A stretch of DNA of 64,000 nucleotides. Source: Deinandra increscens subsp. villosa (lineage: Eukaryota > Streptophyta > Magnoliopsida > Asterales > Asteraceae). The position numbers and the translations under genes are program-made. This document shows positions 59,901 to 64,000 of this stretch, piece after piece; position 1 is the first letter of the stretch; each line of letters opens with the position of its first letter. The stretch spans positions 11,372,315 to 11,436,314 of the forward strand of contig JBCNJP010000017.1 in the NCBI GenBank assembly GCA_039602395.1, read 5' to 3'. The notes below the pieces were generated by a model, which was given only the letters and a program-made list of their open reading frames with translations, had not been told where the DNA came from and did no database searches.

Positions 59901-60501
59901 GCATTTCACGGTAAAGATCCTGAATTATGTTTATCAACTAACGATTGCTTTTTTCTCTCTTTGTTCGTTATTCACAGGTTGACTCGAGTATTACTCACGT
60001 GTCCTAAAGACCCGGTCAGCTGAGGAAAACGTGGACTGGATGGACTTCAACGGTTACCAAGAAAACGTGGACTTAGTTGCTACTTTTTAGGACAATTTGT
60101 TATGATGTAATCCGTATTTGATTCGAGCTCTAGGCTTACACACACACACACCTCTTTTACGATTACAATTCTCTGCAACACTTAGAATACGAGCTCATTC
60201 TTTGTACTAAACATTCTTTCATATAAAAGTTTTAGGAGGCAGGTACTTTGAACCGGCCCCCGAGGTTTTATGCCAGGCTCCTTGAGGATACTCAAGGATA
60301 CTTGGATTTTCCCTCGTTACATCCTCGTGTTAATCTCCAAACTTACATTTTCAGCTTTATTTACCTCAAACACGCTACCTCACTTACGAAATTTGATCAA
60401 CTAATTGCTTAGGTAGTTTTTGACCAAAACAACACACAATAGAAATTAAATGCGAATTAAACAAGTAATTCGATTCGCAATTCGGAATTACTACTCCACA
60501 G

Positions 60502-62526
60502 ATGCTACAGGGATCTTCATCTCAGCCATTCCAACCATACCGGAGCCGCTTCCGAGCAGCTCAGGATCCTCAAGGATCCTTATTTTCTAACCCTACTGTC
60601 TCTGCAGGCATATTCCCAGGTTCATCTCAGGAGATGCATGAAGGAGACTTTATCCCCATGCAAATGGGAACCACGACTGAGCCGACCATCCTTAGGGATG
60701 CTGAATATGGACCCCAGATCCATCTCCAAACTTCCAGGGCCGGTAACAACTTCGATAATTTCTATGTACACCCTAACCAAGGAACTGTGCAGGATGCAGG
60801 TATCAACCCGACTATTGCTAGGGAACTTCAGAGGTCAAAGGATATGATCTCAAGTGTTCCTGGTGTTATTCGTCCAATTCCTGAAGTGCCAGCAGGCAGC
60901 CACAGAGTTTCTAGATTTGCATGGCCCATTTGTGACGTGGAGATACCAAAAAGATTTCAAACTCCCAACATGAAACTCTACGACGGGACCACAGATCCTG
61001 AGGAACACGTGGCACAATATAGGGAACGGATGGAGATCAACCCCATTCCTGTAAACATCAAAGAAGCTTGCTTATGCAAGGGATTCGGCTCAACACTAAC
61101 AGGACCAGCCTTGAAATGGCTACTCAGTATCCCTCCTAATACTATTACATCCTTTCCTCATTTGGTTAACTTATTTAATAACCAGTTTTCTTGCAGCAGG
61201 AGTTTTGAGAAGCTCACGGGTGACTTGTACAGGATAGTTCAGAAATCCAATGAATCCCTAAGGGATTATGTGGCCAGATTCGGTCGAGAAGCACTGGATA
61301 TCCCTAACCTGGATATGGCTGCTGCTGTAGAAGCCTTCAAAATGGGGATTAGAGGGGATTCCCGATTTTATGATGATTTGGTTATGACTCCTTGCAGGAA
61401 CCTTGATGAAGTCAGAACAAGGGCATTGAGATTCATCAGATTAGAAGATGACAAGAAGGTCCAGAAAAGGGGCGATGAATCATTAGGCAGGAGAACAGAT
61501 TCTCCCGGAAAGCAACAACGAACCAAACCCTATTACAGGAATGATAATCCCAGGGTTAATGCAGTTGAAGATGATGACGACCAGGAAGACTTCCCAAAGG
61601 TATCTGATTACTGTTTTTCGGTTGACACAAGTGGTTTGTTATGTGCCTTGCAGGATCTAGGTGATAAAGCCAGGTGGCCAAGAAAAACGGATAAACAAGG
61701 ATCATGGAAAGATAAGTCTAAATGGTGTGCCTACCACGAAGACTTTGGGCACTTAACAGATGATTGCATAGCACTTCGGAAAGAAATCAGTTACCTGCTC
61801 AGCAAGGGGCATCTCAAGGAATTGTTCGGCAGAAAGAAGAGTAAAACTCAAGAAGCTGCTGAGCTGCCCAAAAGAGCGCAATCACCACCAGCAGATGCCA
61901 AAGTGATCAACTTCATCTCCGGAGGATCTGACATATGTGGAGCCTCTTTCTCATCAGCAAAAAGACATGCCAAGGAGGCTAAAATGGATCAAGGCAGTCG
62001 ACCAAAGAAGAATGCAATATTGACTGAAGACAAAGTCATTTCTTTTGACGAAACTGATAAGCAAGACATCCAGGACCCTCATCATGACAGTCTGGTAATT
62101 ACATTGTGTATTGCTAACCATTATGTTCGCAGGATCCTGATAGACAATGGCAGTTCGGTCAACATTATCCAATTGGACGTGCTTAAGAAGATGAGCATTC
62201 CCGAAGAAGAGATAATTCCAAGATCCTCAGTGTTAGTAGGATTTAGCGGAGAAACCAAGCATACGGTTGGAGACATCAGACTTCCTGTTTACATTGAAGG
62301 GGTCAACTCCATGCAGAAATTCTGCGTTATTGACTCCCTTCCTTGTTGCAACGTAATCTTGGGAAGGCCATGGATCCATGACATGAAAGCAGTTCCATCT
62401 ACCTATCATCAATGTGTGAAGCTTCCCACACCTTGGGGAGTTGTAAGAATACTAAGTGATCAACAAGAAGCCAAAGACTGCTACACTTCTGCTATGAAGA
62501 ACACTATCAAGTCAAAGCCAGCATAG
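60502..62526 (+). CDS. Gag-protease of the gypsy element
   Basis: 674 codons, uninterrupted, ending at UAG 62524-62526. ATG 60502 is preceded by CCACAG, so an upstream leader intron is possible and the true start may differ. The N-terminal part is low complexity. The Retrotrans_gag region covers about residues 200-310 (LTGPALKWLLSIPPNTITSF, LFNNQFSCSRSFEKL, LRDYVARFGREALDIP). A knuckle-like CAYHEDFGHLTDDC follows near 410, and the aspartic protease near 550 has RRILIDNGSSVNIIQLDVL with active-site Asp. It should yield capsid and protease after cleavage. The next frame, beginning at 62527, is the same frame, so pol follows if the UAG is suppressed. Confidence 0.85.
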   Translation: MLQGSSSQPFQPYRSRFRAAQDPQGSLFSNPTVSAGIFPGSSQEMHEGDFIPMQMGTTTEPTILRDAEYGPQIHLQTSRAGNNFDNFYVHPNQGTVQDAGINPTIARELQRSKDMISSVPGVIRPIPEVPAGSHRVSRFAWPICDVEIPKRFQTPNMKLYDGTTDPEEHVAQYRERMEINPIPVNIKEACLCKGFGSTLTGPALKWLLSIPPNTITSFPHLVNLFNNQFSCSRSFEKLTGDLYRIVQKSNESLRDYVARFGREALDIPNLDMAAAVEAFKMGIRGDSRFYDDLVMTPCRNLDEVRTRALRFIRLEDDKKVQKRGDESLGRRTDSPGKQQRTKPYYRNDNPRVNAVEDDDDQEDFPKVSDYCFSVDTSGLLCALQDLGDKARWPRKTDKQGSWKDKSKWCAYHEDFGHLTDDCIALRKEISYLLSKGHLKELFGRKKSKTQEAAELPKRAQSPPADAKVINFISGGSDICGASFSSAKRHAKEAKMDQGSRPKKNAILTEDKVISFDETDKQDIQDPHHDSLVITLCIANHYVRRILIDNGSSVNIIQLDVLKKMSIPEEEIIPRSSVLVGFSGETKHTVGDIRLPVYIEGVNSMQKFCVIDSLPCCNVILGRPWIHDMKAVPSTYHQCVKLPTPWGVVRILSDQQEAKDCYTSAMKNTIKSKPA

Positions 62527-64000
62527 CAATTAAAGAAACCAACACGAAGAATTCAGATGACGAAGGAATTGGAGACCAAAGAAGTTCAACTCAATCCTGA
62601 AGATCCTGAAATCAAAGTGCTGGTAGGAACAAATATTCCTGAGGATACTGAGGAGCAGCTCGTGAGCCTCTTAAAGTCCAGAGTCACAACATTTGCATGG
62701 AAACATGAAGACATGACAGGTATATCCAAAGATATTATTACTCATAAACTTGGTATAGATGAATCTTTCAGGCCAATACATCAGAAGAGAAGAAAGTTCG
62801 CTCCTGAGAGAAACATCATAATCCAAGAGGAAGTTGACAGGCTGCTCAAATCAAAAATGATCAGAGAAGTTAAGTATCCTCGCTGGTTGGCTAATGTGGT
62901 GGTAGTCCAAAAGAAGAATGGTAAGTGGAGGGTATGTGTAGATTACACAGACCTAAACAAGGCCTGCCCTAAAGACCCATTCCCTCTACCGCATATTGAT
63001 TCTATGGTGGACGCAACTGCTGGGCATGAGATGCTAACTTTTATGGACACATCTTCGGGCTTTCAACAAATTCAAATGGAACCATCAGATCAGGAAGACA
63101 CAGCCTTCATGACCCCTACAGGTATTTATTGTTATATTGCAATGCCTTTTGGTTTACAAAATGCAGGTGCCACATACCAAAGGCTAGTCAACATGATGTT
63201 TAAAGACAAGCTGGGGGACACCATGGAAGTATACATCGATGATATGGTGGTGAAATCGAAAAAAGCGAAGGACCACCCTAGAGATCTTGAAGCTGCTTTT
63301 GATATCCTGGACCAATTCAACATGAAATTGAATCCTTCCAAGTGCCATTTCGGAGTAAGAGCCGACAAGTTTTTAGGCTTTATGGTTACTGAAAGGGGAA
63401 TTGAGGCCAGCCCTGAGCAAATCCAAGCAATCATAAACCTGAAGTCTCCAACAAATGTCAAAGAAGTTCAGAGACTAACTGGCAGAGTGGCAGCGCTCAA
63501 CAGGTTCATATCGAGATCGTCTGAAAAGAGCAAAGAATTCTATGACATATTGAAGAAGAATAAAAAGTTCGAATGGGGTGAGAAACACGAAGCAGCTCTG
63601 AGCTCCTTGAAAGAATATTTATCATCCACTCCACTTCTAATGCAACCAGTCAAGGGCGAACCACTATCCCTCTATTTAGCAGTCTCAGGCAGCTCAGTAA
63701 GTGCTGTGCTTGTGAAAGATCATGAGGGACAACAACATCCGGTATATTATGTAAGCAAAACACTATTAGATGCTGAAACCAGGTATTCTTATTTGGAAAA
63801 ATTGATTTTAGCTCTTGTCATGGCTTCACAAAAATTAAGACATTACTTTGAAACTCATGTTATTTACGTGAAAACTAACTATCCTGTTAAGTGTGTCTTG
63901 AGAAAACCAGAAATGTCAGGTAGAATGGCGAAATGGGCAGTTAAATTAAGTGCCTATGATATCATATATGAGCCAAGAACAGCAATCAAGTCACAAGCCC
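62527..64000 (+). CDS. Reverse transcriptase-RNase H of the gypsy element (partial)
   Basis: Open without a stop to the window edge, in the gag frame. RT motifs in order: IIQEEVDRLLKSKMIREVKY, WLANVVVVQKKNGKWRVCVD, PFPLPHIDSMVDATAGHEML, FMDTSSGFQQIQM, MPFGLQNAGATYQRLVN and the catalytic YIDD of EVYIDDMVVKSKK. Then FLGFMVTERGIEASPEQIQ and, from about 63540, the RNase H region (SGSSVSAVLVKDHEG, HPVYYVSKTLLDAE, YLEKLILALVMASQKLRHYF). There is no own start codon directly after the UAG. The first ATG (62557) lies inside the frame. Integrase should follow beyond the edge. Confidence 0.85.

Larger units (their letters stand above)
59900..64000 (+). mobile_element. Ty3/gypsy element, Tat/Ogre-like, runs off the edge
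   Basis: Gag, protease, RT and RNase H lie in plus order in one frame. Upstream sequence (59930-60500) contains a TATAAAAG box at 60222 and a CCCCCGAGG region, consistent with LTR and leader, but no boundary is certain. The conserved RT, YIDD and protease sequences agree with the chromodomain-less gypsy lineage. It continues beyond 64000. Confidence 0.8.

Noticed and set aside
60502..62526. The gag-protease frame as a host aspartic protease gene
   Set aside because: The gag core, knuckle and directly following in-frame RT identify it as retroelement polyprotein.
1..64000. tRNA or rRNA genes
   Set aside because: I saw no cloverleaf with matching arms or rRNA core sequence. The only tRNA-like matches are short retroelement primer sites.

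Overview
This window is nuclear DNA of a flowering plant, almost certainly a eudicot. The evidence is AT-rich sequence, canonical GT..AG introns, and plant-type Ty1/copia, Ty3/gypsy, CACTA, PIF/Harbinger and Helitron sequences nested in one another. I see no intact host gene. The repeat repertoire would fit the daisy family, but that is a guess. A block of exactly 500 N (46622-47121) shows it is a scaffold.

Layout. (1) 1-9000: a decayed minus-strand block with two paralogous pairs of small genes. Each pair is a B3-like protein plus a ~97-residue helical protein, and three homologous upstream leaders can be recognised. (2) 9440-31100: minus-strand Helitron-type genes, namely a PIF1-like helicase (18354 down to 9443) and an RPA70-like single-strand DNA binding protein (about 31100 down to 20107). 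Both are broken. The helicase is split by a gag-only LTR retroelement (11226-17160). The RPA gene is split by a Ty3/gypsy-derived array (22014-30741) arranged LTR-internal-LTR-truncated internal, whose copies are nearly identical. (3) 31166-34190: a run of short tandem duplications. (4) 33040-35955: the N-terminal part of a plus-strand Helitron Rep protein. (5) 36490-50217: an old Ty1/copia element (TSD CTTTC) that carries a CACTA transposon (39445 to the gap) with TNP2-like and TNPA-like genes and palindromic subterminal repeats. (6) 50473-51040: a Harbinger-like gene fragment. (7) 51053-~59900: a second minus-strand copia element with one LTR, carrying its own PIF/Harbinger insertion (52824-54874, TSD TAA). 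(8) ~59900-64000: a plus-strand Ty3/gypsy element of Tat/Ogre type, open to the window edge.

How the parts work together. The CACTA genes and the terminal motif they would bind form one transposition system, defective by one nonsense codon and one single-base frameshift. The right-hand gypsy element is the best-preserved gene set. Its gag-protease frame and its reverse transcriptase/RNase H frame are the same frame, separated by one UAG whose following bases (CAA UUA) match the tobamovirus-type readthrough context. Everything else is in some stage of decay.

Limits: all homology calls come from reading motifs by eye. Boundaries marked approximate are inferred from motif ends, and no database search was possible.
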